64,000 bases of DNA from Toxorhynchites rutilus septentrionalis (GCF_029784135.1 NC_073746.1:61292097-61356096), one strand, 5' to 3'; counted from the stretch's first letter, positions 9,017 to 20,800 are shown. A program made the numbers and translations. Notes: generated by a model from the sequence alone, not told the origin.

Positions 9017-11633
9017 CTGGAATGCCCACTCTGTGGGTAAAAAACAGCTTGAAGTCATCGATTTCCTGCGACACCATGATATTCACATTGCGTTTTTGAC
9101 TGAGACACACCTCAAGCCGGAGAAATCCTTTAGCCTGCCCGATCACACATTCATTAGACTCGACCGAGTGCAACAAGGTGGTGGCGTTGCCATTGCTGTC
9201 AAGCGAGGTCTGGTGTATAGGATGCTGCCTGACTTCCGCCTAACACTTGTGGAAGCCGTCGGAGTGGAACTGGAGTCATCCAATGGTCCCATCACTTTGA
9301 TCGCCATCTACTGTCCAGTGCAGTGTAAACAGACGAACGGTACAGCTGCGCTTCTTAAACGAGACATACAGAAACTCACTCGTCGGGAGGGAAAGTTCAT
9401 TCTTGCCGGTGATCTCAACGCACGCAACTCTCTTTGGGGTAACCCAAGGAGAAACGTGAATGGAGCGGTGCTGGCCGAGGACCTCCAGGCTGGCCACTAC
9501 GTGATCCTCAATCCAGAATCGCCTACATTCTACTCACCCGTTGGAGCTGGATCTATTCTTGACATTGTACTCACTAACATGGCGGATGTTTGCTCTGCAC
9601 TACGTGTTATCACCGACATGTCCTCTGACCATATACCAGTAGTGTTCTCACTGGATGATGCAATCGATCAGGGCCACTTGTATCGACGACGAAACTATCA
9701 CCGTGCGAACTGGCCCCAACTTCAGCGGTTTGTAGAGGACCGTATAAGCGAAAATCCTGTGCTGATAACTACAGATGACATTGATGTTGTGCTGCAAGCC
9801 CTCTGCGATGACATCGGCGAAGCTGAACAGCGGTTCATTCCGGCGACTCCGATATTACGTAAGTTTTCCAATCTTGACGACGAAACCAAACAAATGATTT
9901 CCCTCAGGAATTGCATTAGACGACAGTTTCAAAGAACCCAGAACATAGGAAGGAAGATTCTTTATAAACAATTGAATAAAATTATTGCCGCCAGGGTGGA
10001 AAATTTAAAAAATATTCAGTTTTCGAGAGATATTGGAAAGCTACCAAATTATTCCAGGCCCTTCTGGCGACTATCAAAAGTGCTCAAAAATAAACCTAAG
10101 CCCATCCCTCCTCTTCGGGTAATGAACGAGATTCATATCACACCTGTTGAGAAGGCGAATTGCATATCACACCATTTTATGGCTTCGCACAATTTGGGTG
10201 GGGATATTATCAGTCCGTTGGAGGACGAAGTTTTTGAGAGCATCATTCAGCTTGCTGCAGAACCTATCGAGTTACAAAATAGCTGCAAAATAACAGTGGA
10301 TGAGCTGGTAAACGCCATCAAATCAACTAGCAACATGAAGGCACCAGGCTTCGACGGTCTATTCAACATCGTCCTTAAAAACTTGTGGCCGAAATCGTAC
10401 ACCTTCTTGGCGAGCACCTTCAAACGTTGCCTAGAGCTCGGTTACTTCCCCACCGCTTGGAAACGATCCAAGGTAGTACCGATACTGAAGCCGGGTAAGG
10501 ATCCCACCAACCCGTCAAGCTATCGTCCGATTAGCTTGCTCTCGTCGCTCAGCAAGCTATTTGAGAAACTGATATACACTAGACTCCTAGAACACACCGT
10601 ATCGAACAACATCATCCTTGAGGTACAATTTGGCTTCCGCCGAGGTCACTCCACGGTGGATCAGCTCAAACGGATCACGAACTTAATTAAACGGGCCAAA
10701 TCAACCTCGAAGACAACGGCTATGGTATTTTTAGACATAGAGAAGGCGTTCGATAACGTTTGGCATGACGGGTTGGTGCACAAACTTCGCAGATTCCACT
10801 TTCCTACCTACCTGGTGAAAATAATCTCGGATTATCTGGACGTGAGGTCGTCCCAAGTGTGTATAGGCAGTGCGCTCTCCGAGTCGTTTGCAGTTCCTGC
10901 TGGAGTTCCCCAAGGTAGCATCCTGGGCCCGTTACTCTATAATTTATACACATCAGACATCCCGCCTCTGCCGCACGGTGGAACACTCTCGCTGTTTGCT
11001 GATGACTCAGCAATCAGTTATCAAGGACGAGTCATGCGGCCGCTTGTGTCAAAACTTCAGATCGGTCTGGACGCCTACATCGATTATCTCACCGATTGGA
11101 AAATTTGCGTGAACGCGGGCAAAACCCAAACTATCATATTCCCACACCGCAACACATTCCGGCTCAGACCCACATCAAACATCACGGTTTCGAATACACA
11201 AATCGAGTGGTCTAGCGAAGTTCGCTATCTGGGTCTGGTCCTAGACAACAAACTCCTTTTTCGTTCTCATATAGAAGACCGCATAAATAAAGGCATCGTA
11301 ATGCTGAAGCGTCTATACCCGATTATTAATCGCAGATCGAAAGCGTCCACTGTCAACAAACTGGCTGTTTACAGACAGGTTGTTGCGCCTATGCTGGAGT
11401 ATGGGTCCCCGGTATGGCACGAATGCGCTCGAACACATCGTAGGAAGCTACAAGTTCTACAGAATAAATACTTAAAGATGATTTTCAACCTACCAACACG
11501 CACCTCGACAGCTCAAGTTCATCGGCTGGCAAATCTTGACCTGATCGATACCAGACTGCTTTCGCTCGCTAATCGGCATGAAACTAGGGCTCAAATTTCA
11601 GAGCACGAACATATTAGAAACCTTTACCCATAA
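8985..11633 (+). CDS. Jockey LINE ORF2, endonuclease and reverse transcriptase
   Basis: This open frame of about 882 codons makes the enzyme that nicks target DNA and reverse-transcribes the element's RNA. The apurinic-type endonuclease covers roughly the first 235 residues: NWNAHSVGKKQ, LTETHL, AGDLNARNSLWGN and SDHIPVVFSL are its strand and catalytic motifs. The reverse transcriptase follows, with FLDIEKAFDNVWH, GVPQGSILGPLLYN and the catalytic FADD near 10995. The C-terminus (HRLANLDLIDTRLL...IRNLYP) is typical of Jockey. No RNase H is present. The frame opens after a TGA at 8982 and has no ATG before the endonuclease, only a GTG at 9033. Translation therefore probably depends on coupling or shifting from ORF1, which overlaps it in a different frame. 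Confidence 0.88.
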   Translation, partial: QTPAFITNVLNWNAHSVGKKQLEVIDFLRHHDIHIAFLTETHLKPEKSFSLPDHTFIRLDRVQQGGGVAIAVKRGLVYRMLPDFRLTLVEAVGVELESSNGPITLIAIYCPVQCKQTNGTAALLKRDIQKLTRREGKFILAGDLNARNSLWGNPRRNVNGAVLAEDLQAGHYVILNPESPTFYSPVGAGSILDIVLTNMADVCSALRVITDMSSDHIPVVFSLDDAIDQGHLYRRRNYHRANWPQLQRFVEDRISENPVLITTDDIDVVLQALCDDIGEAEQRFIPATPILRKFSNLDDETKQMISLRNCIRRQFQRTQNIGRKILYKQLNKIIAARVENLKNIQFSRDIGKLPNYSRPFWRLSKVLKNKPKPIPPLRVMNEIHITPVEKANCISHHFMASHNLGGDIISPLEDEVFESIIQLAAEPIELQNSCKITVDELVNAIKSTSNMKAPGFDGLFNIVLKNLWPKSYTFLASTFKRCLELGYFPTAWKRSKVVPILKPGKDPTNPSSYRPISLLSSLSKLFEKLIYTRLLEHTVSNNIILEVQFGFRRGHSTVDQLKRITNLIKRAKSTSKTTAMVFLDIEKAFDNVWHDGLVHKLRRFHFPTYLVKIISDYLDVRSSQVCIGSALSESFAVPAGVPQGSILGPLLYNLYTSDIPPLPHGGTLSLFADDSAISYQGRVMRPLVSKLQIGLDAYIDYLTDWKICVNAGKTQTIIFPHRNTFRLRPTSNITVSNTQIEWSSEVRYLGLVLDNKLLFRSHIEDRINKGIVMLKRLYPIINRRSKASTVNKLAVYRQVVAPMLEYGSPVWHECARTHRRKLQVLQNKYLKMIFNLPTRTSTAQVHRLANLDLIDTRLLSLANRHETRAQISEHEHIRNLYP

Positions 11634-11884
11634 TTTTTGTATTTAGTAGGTTTAGATAGTTTGTAGGTAGTTAGGTAGTTAACGAATTTTTAATTGAAAA
11701 AAAACAGTGCAAAATGCTCAGAATGTATATATGGAAAAGCAAACAAAAAAGAAAAGAAAAAATCAGTTCTTGACTCTGTTAAATGATAAAATGAAGACTG
11801 AAAAACAATATGTTGATCACTTATTTTGTAAAAAAAAAAAATTATATTTTATAACAAATAATAGAAATAAATTGATTGTACGGA

Positions 11885-12545
11885 AGGCAAAAAAAAGGGA
11901 AACTTTCATTCGGCATCGGACTGTTGAGCATTCCAGTTCACTTTGCTTTCGCTGCGCTTCGATCGAAGATTGGACCCCACCAGTGGTAATCCAACTTGGA
12001 TATCGTCGTTTGGTTTTTCTGTTCTTTTTTCGCGTTATTCGTATTGTGTGTTTTTCTTTCCGCGTCATAAATTGGACGCTTCGCGTAGTGTATGATGAGC
12101 AAGAAGAAGGGAAGGCAGGCTCGAGCCCTGCAAAAAACGAACGCATTGCCAAGAGTAATAAAATTCCGAGGCAAGCGTCATCTAATGATGCACGCGATGT
12201 TGCTGCTGTGAAAAGCGCTCGCACTGAACCGAGCCTTCGCGAGTGTGACACCGCATCAAACAACAGCGAAGTAGGCGTTTTCGGCGCGTCGGTCGAAAAT
12301 GTAAACGCCGTTACCCAGGCAGCAACCAAAATCAAGCTCCCCCCGCTGGTGGTGAAGGCGGTCGCTCTTGACAAACTCATCAGCAAATTCGCATCAATGG
12401 GTGTTACAGCAGAGTACAAGCTGTGTGGCACAATTCAGTCTTTTCCAAGCAGTTAACATTGTTTGTTTTCCGTCATCATAAGGGCTTCGTTGGTGCCATT
12501 GAGAATGCATCATTGCACGGTGCCATTGAGGTGCGCCAAAGCATT
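11885..12545 (+). mobile_element. 5' fragment of a second Jockey-like LINE
   Basis: The leader GGGAAACTTTCATTC...TGTTGAGCAT resembles that of the LINE at 7403. ORF1 appears to start near 12092 with MMSKKKGRQARALQK, then shifts frame into PRQASSNDARDVAAVKSART and KLPPLVVKAVALDKLISKF, a sequence type usual in mosquito LINE ORF1 proteins. Similarity ends near 12450-12545, so zinc knuckles and ORF2 are missing. It is a 3'-truncated or deleted remnant, which is unusual because LINEs normally lose their 5' end. Confidence 0.6.
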
Positions 12546-13369
12546 ATAGAATAATATCCGAAGGTATAAACAAGCGACTTATATAAAATAACAGCGTAGT
12601 GCTACGTCAACAATGCGGTCGTATCTTGGACACAACCTCCTATAATTTTTTCGACGTGATTTCACAAATATTCACTCCACGCTATCACATTAGCCTCATA
12701 TTCAGCGGAAGCTCTACAAAAATGTACGTTTTTCATTGATAAATTACTTCCTGAAAATAGCATTTTCACATGGATGCGGTGGGCAATCAAAGATAAACAC
12801 AACGACAGACGTCACTATTTGCGAAATAGTTATGGCAGCGCATGCAATGTCGCTCGAAATTCAACCATCTTCATTACCTTTTTTCCAGGACATTGTAATG
12901 AAAGTATGCAATCTAAATTGTATCGATTATGTTCATACAGTCATTTCATGCCATATAGCAGCAAGCCTTGGGAAAAAGGTGACGTGTATTTCAAATAATC
13001 ACGAATAAATACGTATTTTCCGTTCCTTTTTTCTCTGTGTTTTTCAGCAATATTCAAGACGATTTGTGACGGAATTTCGAAAGAAGCAGATTCGATATAC
13101 TGAAAGGAAGGTTTTTTTTCTTGAAGTCGGAATTATTTTTCAAGTGTTTTTGGAGTGTGAAGTTACCATTGGTCCCGCTTCAAGCATTTTAGAAGTTCTC
13201 TAACATACATCTAGATACATTTAAGATAAGTTTTCGTTTTATCTTTCTTTCACGCATACGTATACATATACACAACTATTTTTATTGTTTTTTTTTTAAT
13301 TTTATCATTTAATATTTGCGTGTTCTAAAGAGTCTTCTCTCTCAATTTTGTGACTTTTTTTTAAGTGGA
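12546..13369. other. No gene recognised
   Basis: AT-rich sequence between two LINEs. The last part, from about 13000, may be the leader of the I-clade LINE that follows. No repeat partner elsewhere in the window was seen. Confidence 0.3.
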
Positions 13370-13379
13370 GGGTAATGAA

Positions 13380-14146
13380 TCCTCCGATGCTGAAATGAGG
13401 GTCTTAGACCCTCCTCCAGATGGTTTTACGGTTTCTCCAGGAAAAAAGTAAAAACAATCGCAGTCAAACTCTTCGTCTGTACTAAATCGTGACTCTGTTG
13501 TAATTCTGCTCAACTTTCACGTATTAGACAATACCAGAACGCTCCGCAATCATCGAAAAACCGTTGGGTGGTATTCTTCCGTCCCAAAGGAAAATCTCTA
13601 AGAGTATCTCAAATTTGCAAAAACCTGTTGTCTAGGTACTCAGGTGTCTTAGAAATGACGAAAGTCAATAGAGATAAACTTCGCGTTGTGCTCTCGAATT
13701 ACAAAGATGCTAAAGCGATAGTGAAAAACTCTTTTTTCACTAACGAATATAGAGTTTATATACCGGCTCACATTGTTGAAATCGATAGTATAGTTACCGA
13801 AAAATCTCTTCAACTAGAAGATTTTGTAAATGCTAAGGGTATCTTCCACAATGCAAATATTCCACATATGAAAGTTTTGGAGGTGAGATCTCTGAATTTT
13901 CCGAAAACTGAGGGTACAGAAAAAAAGTATTATCCATCTGGCTTTTTTAGAATATCCTTCGAAGGCACAACACTTCCGAATTATGTGCTTATTATTGTTA
14001 TTCCAGTTCGGTTCTATACCCCTAAAATAATGACTTGCTTTAATTGCAATCAGTCAAATTATGATCTTATTATTAGATCTTCAAATTATGACGTTCATTT
14101 CCCTGAATTGTCAAGCCATTCTCTGGCCCCTCCTCTCGTTCATTAA
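13380..14146 (+). pseudogene. I-clade LINE ORF1 remnant
   Basis: The open part reads RPKGKSLRVSQICKNLLSRY, then KLRVVLSNYKDAKAIVK, then FYTPKIMTCFNCNQ. The last is the start of the first zinc knuckle in this type of gag-like protein. The frame then runs into SNYDLIIRSSNYD and a stop, so the remaining knuckles are lost by deletion. The N-terminus (about 13380-13560) is in other frames. The normal role would be RNA binding in the retrotransposon particle. Confidence 0.6.
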
Positions 14147-16458
14147 TTTCGATGCCTAATTTATTGGATGAGTCAGGGAAATCCACTATTTTGCAGTGGA
14201 ATTGTAGGGGTATTCTATCTAAACTTGATTCTTTCAAGCAAATGCTCCATTTTTTTAATTGTGATGCGTTTGTTCTATCTGAAACATGGCTTCATTCGGA
14301 CAATGTGTTAAACATCCATGATTTCAATATCACGACCGTTCAGATCGTGACGATCCCTATGGAGGAGTTCTCATAGGTATTAGAAAATGCTACCCATTTT
14401 ACAGGATTCCCCTGCCTTTAGTCACAGGAATTGAAATTCTTGCGTGTCAGGCACGTATCAAGGGTAAAGATTTGTGCATAGCTTCTATTTACATATATTC
14501 CTCCAAGAACTATGCTTAATTATAGAAATATTGTGAATATAGTTAAACTTTTACCGCAACCTAATCTTATTTTGGGAGATTTCAACTCTCATGGAATTGG
14601 ATGTGGTGAGCCTTTTGATGATCGAAGGGCCAATTTGATTTATGGCGCGGCGCTAGTTGCTCAGATTTGTCCCTATGTTCTTCCTCTTTTTCTTTAGATT
14701 GTAATTGGAAAGTCATCCAAGATCCTCATGGAAGTGATCATTTGCCAATCACTATTTCCATTTCAAATAATTCAAAATCAGCTGAAACAACAAATATTCA
14801 GCATGATTTATCTATAAACATTAATTGGAAGAGATTTTCTTCAATTATTTCAGAATCGGTGGCATTAGTTCATGAGTTACCTCCGCTGGAAGAATATAAT
14901 TTTCTAACTGGTTTAATTCTTGACAGTGCTATTGATGCTCAGACGAAGCGTGTTCCTGGTAATTCGTTTCGTAGACGTCCTCCTAATCTGTGGTGGGAAT
15001 GTACAAATCTCTATAAAGATAAATCGAATGCGTTCAAGGATTGGCGAAAATTGGGTACCCGTGAACGTTATGATAACTACATTTATTTGGAGCGTAAATT
15101 CAAAAGCCTCATTAAAGCTAAAAAGAGAGGCTATTGGCGTCATATTGTGAATGGGCTTTCACGAGAGACTTCCTTGAGCACTCTTTTGAGAGTTGCCAGA
15201 CAATTGAGAAATTCATCTCATTCAAATGAAGATGTTGAATATTCAGAAAAGTGGATTTTTGATTTTGCCAAGAAGATATGTCCAGACTCAGCCCCGCACC
15301 TTCTCCCTTCTTAGAGACATCTGATGATGTTGAGCCTCCGTTCAGTATGACTGAATTTTCCCTTGCCCTTCTTTCTTGCAACAACACGGCTCCAGGGTCA
15401 GATAGGATCAAATTTAATTTGTTGAAAAATCTACCTGATAATGCGAAGAAACGTTTGTTGAAACTGTTCAATGCTTTCCTTGGGGCAGAATATTATTCCG
15501 CATGAGTGGCGACAAATTAAAGTTATAGCTATTCTGAAACCTGCGTCTGATTATAATTCTTATAGACCAATCTTGCATTCGCAAATTACTAGAAAAAATG
15601 ATTCTCCATCATTTAGACAGATGGGTTGAATCTAATAATCTTCTCTCGCCTTCCCAGTTCGGGTTTCGTAGAAGCAAAGGAACCAATGATTGTCTTGCGC
15701 TTCTTTCATCAGAGGTTGACTTTGCCTTGTGTAGTAAGTAACAAATGACATCAGTGTTCCTAGATATCAAAGGTGCGTTCGACTCTGTTTCCATTGAAGT
15801 TCTTTTTCAAAAACTTCGCCTAAATGGATTTCCCCAGAAATTTCTTATGGTTCTTCATCAGTTTTGCGCATGAGCTACATGGGTCTTCCTCAAGGCTCAT
15901 GTCTTAGTCCAAATCTTTACAACTTCTATGTAAATGATATTGATATTTGTTTATCGGGAAATTTTACTTTGAGACAGTTTGCAGATGACTGTGTAGTATC
16001 GATAATGGGCAAAGACAGCACCGAACTTCATAATCCTTTGCAAGATTCTCTTGACAATTTGGTTGATTGGGCCTGTAGATTGGGTATTGAATTTTCTACT
16101 GAGAAGACAGAGATGGTTGTATTTTCAAGAAAACATCATCCTGCACAAATACATCTGGAACTTTTGGATAGAACTATTCGTCACTCGATGTCATTTAAGT
16201 ATTTAGGTGTTGTGTTTGACTCCAAAGGAACATGGGGCAAACACATAGGTTCAAGTAGCCAGAAAAGAATAAATTTTCTTCGATCCATAACAGGAACTTG
16301 GTGGGGGGCTCACCCTGAGGATTTGATTAGGTTGTATAAAACAACCATTTTATCTGTTATGAAGTATGGTAGTTTTTGCTTCAGGTCCACTGCCTGTACC
16401 CATATTTTGCATCTGGAAAGGATTCAATATCGCTGTTTGGGTATTGATCTAGGATATA

Positions 16459-17746
16459 AAGGGCGTGTCACATCAAATTGCATCACGGAAAAAACGCTGT
16501 AGAAATTCGCCCAGTAGACCGATCCTTTTGAAAATTTTAGACAGTAAAATGAAAACTATTAAACAACTTTTGGCATTTTCTTTTTATTCATACTTCGGGC
16601 CCAAACCCGTATGCTCGCAGCTTCCTCTTTACCCCGTCCATAAGGTTCTGTACAACGTCAGGTTGTAGTTTTTTTTGAACAGAAATCCATTTTCTCTTGA
16701 AGTCCGCCTCCGATTTGACAACTTGTGGGTTCTTTCGGAGGGCCTGCTTCATAATCGCCCAATATTTCTCTATTGGGCGAAGCTCCGGCACGTTGGGCGG
16801 GTTCATTTCCTTTGGCACGAAGGTGACCCCGTTGGCTTCGTACCACTCCAACACGTCCTTTGAATAGTGGCACGAAGCGAGATCCGGCCAGAATGGTCGT
16901 GCTTCTTCAATAGTGGTAGTAAGCGCTTCTGTAGGCACTCCTTAAGGTAAACCTGTCCGTTTACCGTGCCGGTCATCACGAAGGGGGCGCTCCGCTTTCC
17001 GCAAGAGCAGATCGCTTGCCACACCATGTACTTTTTGGCAAACTTGGATAGTTTCTGTATGCGAATCTCCTCCGGAACGCTGAATTTGTCCTCTACGGAG
17101 AAGAACAACAGGCCCGGCAGCTGACGAAAGTCCGCTTTGACGTAGGTTTCGTCGTCCATTACCAGGCAATGCGGCTTCGTCAGCATTTCGGTGTACAGCT
17201 TCCGGGCTCGCGTCTTCCCCACCGTGTTTTGCCTTTCGTCGCGGTTAGGAGCCTTCTGAACCTTGTATGTACGCAGGCCCTCCCGCTGCTTGGTCCGCTG
17301 GACGAATGAACTTGACAAATTCAGCTTATTGGCGACATCCCGGACCAAACTTCTCGGATCACGTCTAAACTGCTTAACTAGGCGCTTGTAATCTTTTTCA
17401 CTGACGGAGCATCCATTTTTTCCGTTCTTCACCTTCCGGTCGATGGTTAGGTTCTCGAAGTATCGTTTTAGTACTCTGCTGACCGTGGATTGGACGATTC
17501 CCAGCATCTTACCGATGTCCCGATGTGACAACTCCGGATTCTCGAAATGAGTGCACAGGATTAATTCACGACGCTCTTTTTCGTTCGACGACATTTTTCC
17601 AAATTTACGAAAAATTGACAGTGAAGCATGGCCAACGTGATCTATACACTCTTATCTGATTATAAGCGAAAGCTGAAGATATAATTCCTAAAAATTAAAT
17701 TTCTACAGCGTTTTTTCCGTGATGCAATTTGATGTGACACACCCTT
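16459..17746 (-). mobile_element. DD37E mariner-like transposon, copy A
   Basis: The 49-bp terminal inverted repeats begin AAGGGTGTGTCACATC (left end has one change, GGGCGTG) and continue to GCTGTAGAAATT. TA dinucleotides flank both ends (16457-16458 and 17747-17748), as expected for this superfamily. It is inserted in the ORF2 of the I-clade LINE, so it is younger than that LINE. Confidence 0.9.
16588..17594 (-). pseudogene. DD37E transposase, copy A, frameshifted
   Basis: It starts MSSNEKERRELILCTHFENP with a helix-turn-helix N-terminus (HRDIGKMLGIVQSTVSRVLK) and a second helix-turn-helix (SVRDVANKLNLSSSFVQ-like). The first catalytic aspartate is in VMDDETYVKADF. A net deletion of about 10 bases near 16895 shifts the frame just before the second aspartate. 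In the new frame FWPDLASCHY and PELRPIEKYWAIMK supply the second D and the E, 37 residues apart. The C-terminus is KRKLRAYGFGPEV. The shift makes it inactive unless complemented. Confidence 0.88.
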
Positions 17747-19479
17747 TATGCAGTCAATTCATACTATGAGCCTAGAAATTCTAGCTGGCATACTTCCTCT
17801 TTCCGTTTTTTCGAGTTATCATTCCGTTTTTTAATACGCTGTGGAACACTTAATCCGAAAGTGATAGTAAACTTTGAAAAAATGTTGAACTCAGGCGTTC
17901 GATCTCGGCGAATGTCTCTATATCATGAATTTATGACTTTGGAAAGTCCATCTGCTTTATCTGGTTCCCAGATCATTCCTTCGTTTTTGTTCAATTCCTC
18001 TATTACTATTGACCTGTCAATGAAGGATTATGTGCATAATATTTCAGATGGTCTCCGTCATTTAGTTATACCTGCGATATTCCTGTCAAGGTACAAACAT
18101 ATTGACCTAACCAAAACTTTTTTTACTGATGGATCTAGTCTTGATGGATCCACAGGCTTTGGTATATTCAATATCAACTTCTTCACTTTCCGTAGGCTTA
18201 GTTTACCCTGTTCGGTGTTTGTTGCAGAATTGCAATATACATGACCTTACATCATATTCAGACCTTGGCACTTCACTTTTTCATTTTTTCAGATAGTCTC
18301 AGCTCTTTAGAGGTACTCCGTTCAGTGAGGACTAGATATACGTCGTATTTCTTATCTGAAATCCATCAGCTTTCAAGTGCTCTGATAACTGGCTCATTTA
18401 ATATCACTTTTGTATGGATTCCGTCTCATTTTTTGATACCAGGAAATGAGAAAGCTGACTTTCTTGCCAAGAAGGGCGCTATGGAAGGAGACTTATTCTA
18501 TAGGCCAATTACTTTCGATGAATATCTTCATTTTCTTCGTGAACGGGCACTTGTATTTTGGCAGTCAAGTTGAAATAGTCTATCATTCCTAGGGTTTCTC
18601 TGAAACCATGGTTTAAAGGATATAATTTTTCTCGTGATTTTATACGGGTAGTGTGCAGACTCATGTCTAACCATTATTCTTCGAATGCACATCTTTTTCG
18701 AATTAACATCAGTGATAGTAACCTATGTGTGTGTGGTATACGGTATCACGATATTGATCATATTATGTGGTTTTATTCTGAGTTTACAAATGACAGGTTA
18801 TCTTTAATAGAAATTTTTCGCAATAAGGGAATGCCACCTAATTTTCCGATTCGCGACGTTCTGGCTACTCGTAATATCGATGCTATTTCTTTAATTTATG
18901 ATTTTCTCAAATCCATACACTTTCAAATATGAATATATATGTTTATTTTTCCTTTATTGTTTTTATTTTTATTATTAACGTTTCCATTTCTCTATTTCAA
19001 CTTTTTTCCTCAAAATTCGAAAAGTAAGTAGATTTTCATTCCTTCCCTAGTCCTAAGGAGATAGCTAGTTCCAAGGAGTTGGTCATCTCTGCAACTATAA
19101 TATTATCTTATTGTGAATTTTGTCATTATCTATATTGTATCTATATTGTAAGATAATAGGGTTTTTATGCCTTTTTGAGAAAGAACATTGGCATTGTTCT
19201 ACTCACAGAGGCTTTTCCCTATTCATAAACACGGCTCATTGATTACTTAATGATGCTAAGCCATTTGAAAATAAAATAAAAAATTTCGGTAATTTTTTTG
19301 ATTTCTACACCATAGATAATATTCGCCTTTATGCCGCTTTGAAATATTACTCTAGAATCTAAATAAGAACAAAAAATCCAACTGGCAGTGTTGCGCCGAT
19401 TCTACGACCTCCGACCTCCGACCTTCTGTTCAAAAAAAACTACTCGATCTCGATACTCGATGCCCTTGATTTGACGATT

Positions 19480-20800
19480 ATGGTATTGGTTCAGTAGTTG
19501 GATTACAGGAGAAAAAAAAACCCACTGGAAGATGCAGAATCTGTTGAGCATCAAGGAAAAACTTGACGATTGCAGCAATCAAAGGTATCAACGTCCAGCC
19601 CAAGCTCAACGTCTATAAACGGGTTGATGAAAATCCTCAGACATGTTTCCGTACAGAGGCAAATACATGGCAATGGTATTCGATGCTCTTCCAACTGTAT
19701 GCACAACATCATTGGACTCTGAACGTCCGTTTTCCTCTTCTGGAAATTTCGGTAGAGGGAAATCAGGGCAAACCCGACACCTCTTGATTTTTCCAATTAG
19801 AAGACATTTTTTGCAATTTTTTCGATGCCCCCTATACACAATTGTCATTTTTTACTTTCCGATTCACCCTACCGCTGCGGAAGTCGCTTTACTGTCAAAA
19901 CAAACCATACAACAGGACCGGTCTGCAAGAGTTAGTTCGTGTAAAATTTCATTAGTGGAATTTAAGTGTTTTTGTCGGAAAATTTTGGAAAATTCAATAC
20001 TTCTGTGAGCCTAATTCATCTTAGATCATTGTTCAGTGTATTTTGTGAGACGGTAGGTGGTTTTGTTGATTATCGATTATGGAAAACGTTGTTTTTAAGT
20101 TTCGAGCCCAATCGGTTTAACACCGACACCTTCAGTCAGGGTAAAGCCGACACCTGGTTTGTGTTCCCCTGACAGGAAAAATGCGTCCTTGCCTTTTGTA
20201 GATGTATTGTGTTTATATTTGGAAGACAAAACGACAGAACTGGATTGATAAAACAACCAAAACCAACGTTGAACAAGGCTTGTCAACAGAAAAGCCTGGA
20301 AGAGCTTCATCGCTTATCGGCACGAGTCCCGTGGTTGTCATCCAAGCTGGAATCAAAACTCTCGTGAGTAGGAATTTGTCCATCACCTGCTTATTGTAAC
20401 AAGTTTACATTCGCTCTCTAAAGGTTTTAACCCGACAAGGTGTCGATTTCGCCCGCACTCTCATTTATTTCACATAAAAACATCAGTTTTTATATTCTAT
20501 CAAAATTCGAGTTCTACTCAAAAAATAATCAACAGATACTATGGAATAGTTCATGAATAGTTGAAGAGAGGTTCTATAACGATATGAAGTCGGAGGAACA
20601 TGGGAAGTCTTCGAAATATGTGGAAATCCTTAGGGTGCCGGTTTTACCCTGATTTCCCCTAATGCGATCCGATTTCGATTAGAAGATGACAAAACTAACA
20701 TTATTTGTGTCTCTTAGTATTAATTTAAACAACAAACTAAGTTGCAAAATCCTGCAAAATGTTTTTTTGTAAACTAATCATTATCAATAAAAGCCGTTAA
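19480..20800 (+). mobile_element. hAT-related fragment carrying a nested element
   Basis: 19480-19690 matches 50036-50270 of the hAT element at 47714-50504 (CATCAAGGAAAAACTTG, AACGTCCAGCCCAAGCT, GCAAATACATG, CAATGGTATTCG). 20665-20800 matches the sequence that follows there (GATCCGAT..GATTAGAAGA and TTTTTGTAAAC). The intervening 970 bases are absent from the other copy, so they are an insertion. No intact transposase frame remains. Confidence 0.65.
19753..20661. mobile_element. Nested non-autonomous TIR element
   Basis: The left end TAGAGGGAAATCAGGGCAAA and the reverse complement of the right end TAGGGGAAATCAGGGTAAAA form imperfect inverted repeats of about 28 bases, continuing CCGRCACC on both sides. 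Internal CCGACACC-type motifs recur near 20125 and 20430. Comparison with the uninterrupted hAT copy puts the outer breakpoint some 60 bases further left, near 19692. Either extra DNA accompanied the insertion or two events occurred. There is no coding capacity. Confidence 0.5.

Larger units (their letters stand above)
7403..11705 (+). mobile_element. Nearly intact Jockey-clade non-LTR retrotransposon
   Basis: The order is leader, ORF1 (gag-like, zinc knuckles), ORF2 (APE-type endonuclease plus reverse transcriptase, no RNase H), a short 3' UTR with TAGGTAGTT repeats, and a short A-run near 11700. This layout and the absence of RNase H fit the Jockey clade. Both frames are open, so the copy could be mobilisation-competent or only recently dead. 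The exact 3' end is uncertain because the following 180 bases are also A-rich. I could not identify a target-site duplication. Confidence 0.85.
14152..18932 (+). pseudogene. I-clade LINE ORF2 remnant (EN, RT, RNase H)
   Basis: Endonuclease motifs are LQWNCRGILSKLDSF (14188), LSETWLH, LGDFNSHGIGCG (14570) and GSDHLPITISI (14730). Reverse transcriptase motifs are TAPGSDRIKFNLLKNLP (15390), FLDIKGAFDSVS (15760), GLPQGSCLSPNLYN (15885) and FADD (15978). After the mariner, RNase H shows FTDGSSLDGSTGFGIF (18122) and FVWIPSHFLIPGNEKADFLA (18410). A C-terminal CVCG...H region follows near 18730. Frame breaks lie near 14376, 14697, 15314, 15505, 15850, 18243 and 18573. The gene is dead. Confidence 0.8.
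13370..19285 (+). mobile_element. Decayed I-clade non-LTR retrotransposon, split by a mariner
   Basis: ORF1 and ORF2 remnants are followed by an A/T-rich 3' tail ending in GAAAATAAAATAAAAAA near 19280. An RNase H domain behind the reverse transcriptase places it in the I clade rather than Jockey. At least six frameshifts or stops break the coding region. A DD37E mariner sits at 16459-17746. Removing it and one TA rejoins the reading GGA TAT ATG CAG, giving the continuous peptide GIDLGYMQSIHTMSLEILAG. Confidence 0.8.

Noticed and set aside
19563..20172. Open frames on both strands that could have been an endogenous viral fragment
   Set aside because: The DNA is repeated at 50040-50300 inside a hAT-type element and no viral motif is visible, so transposon origin explains it.
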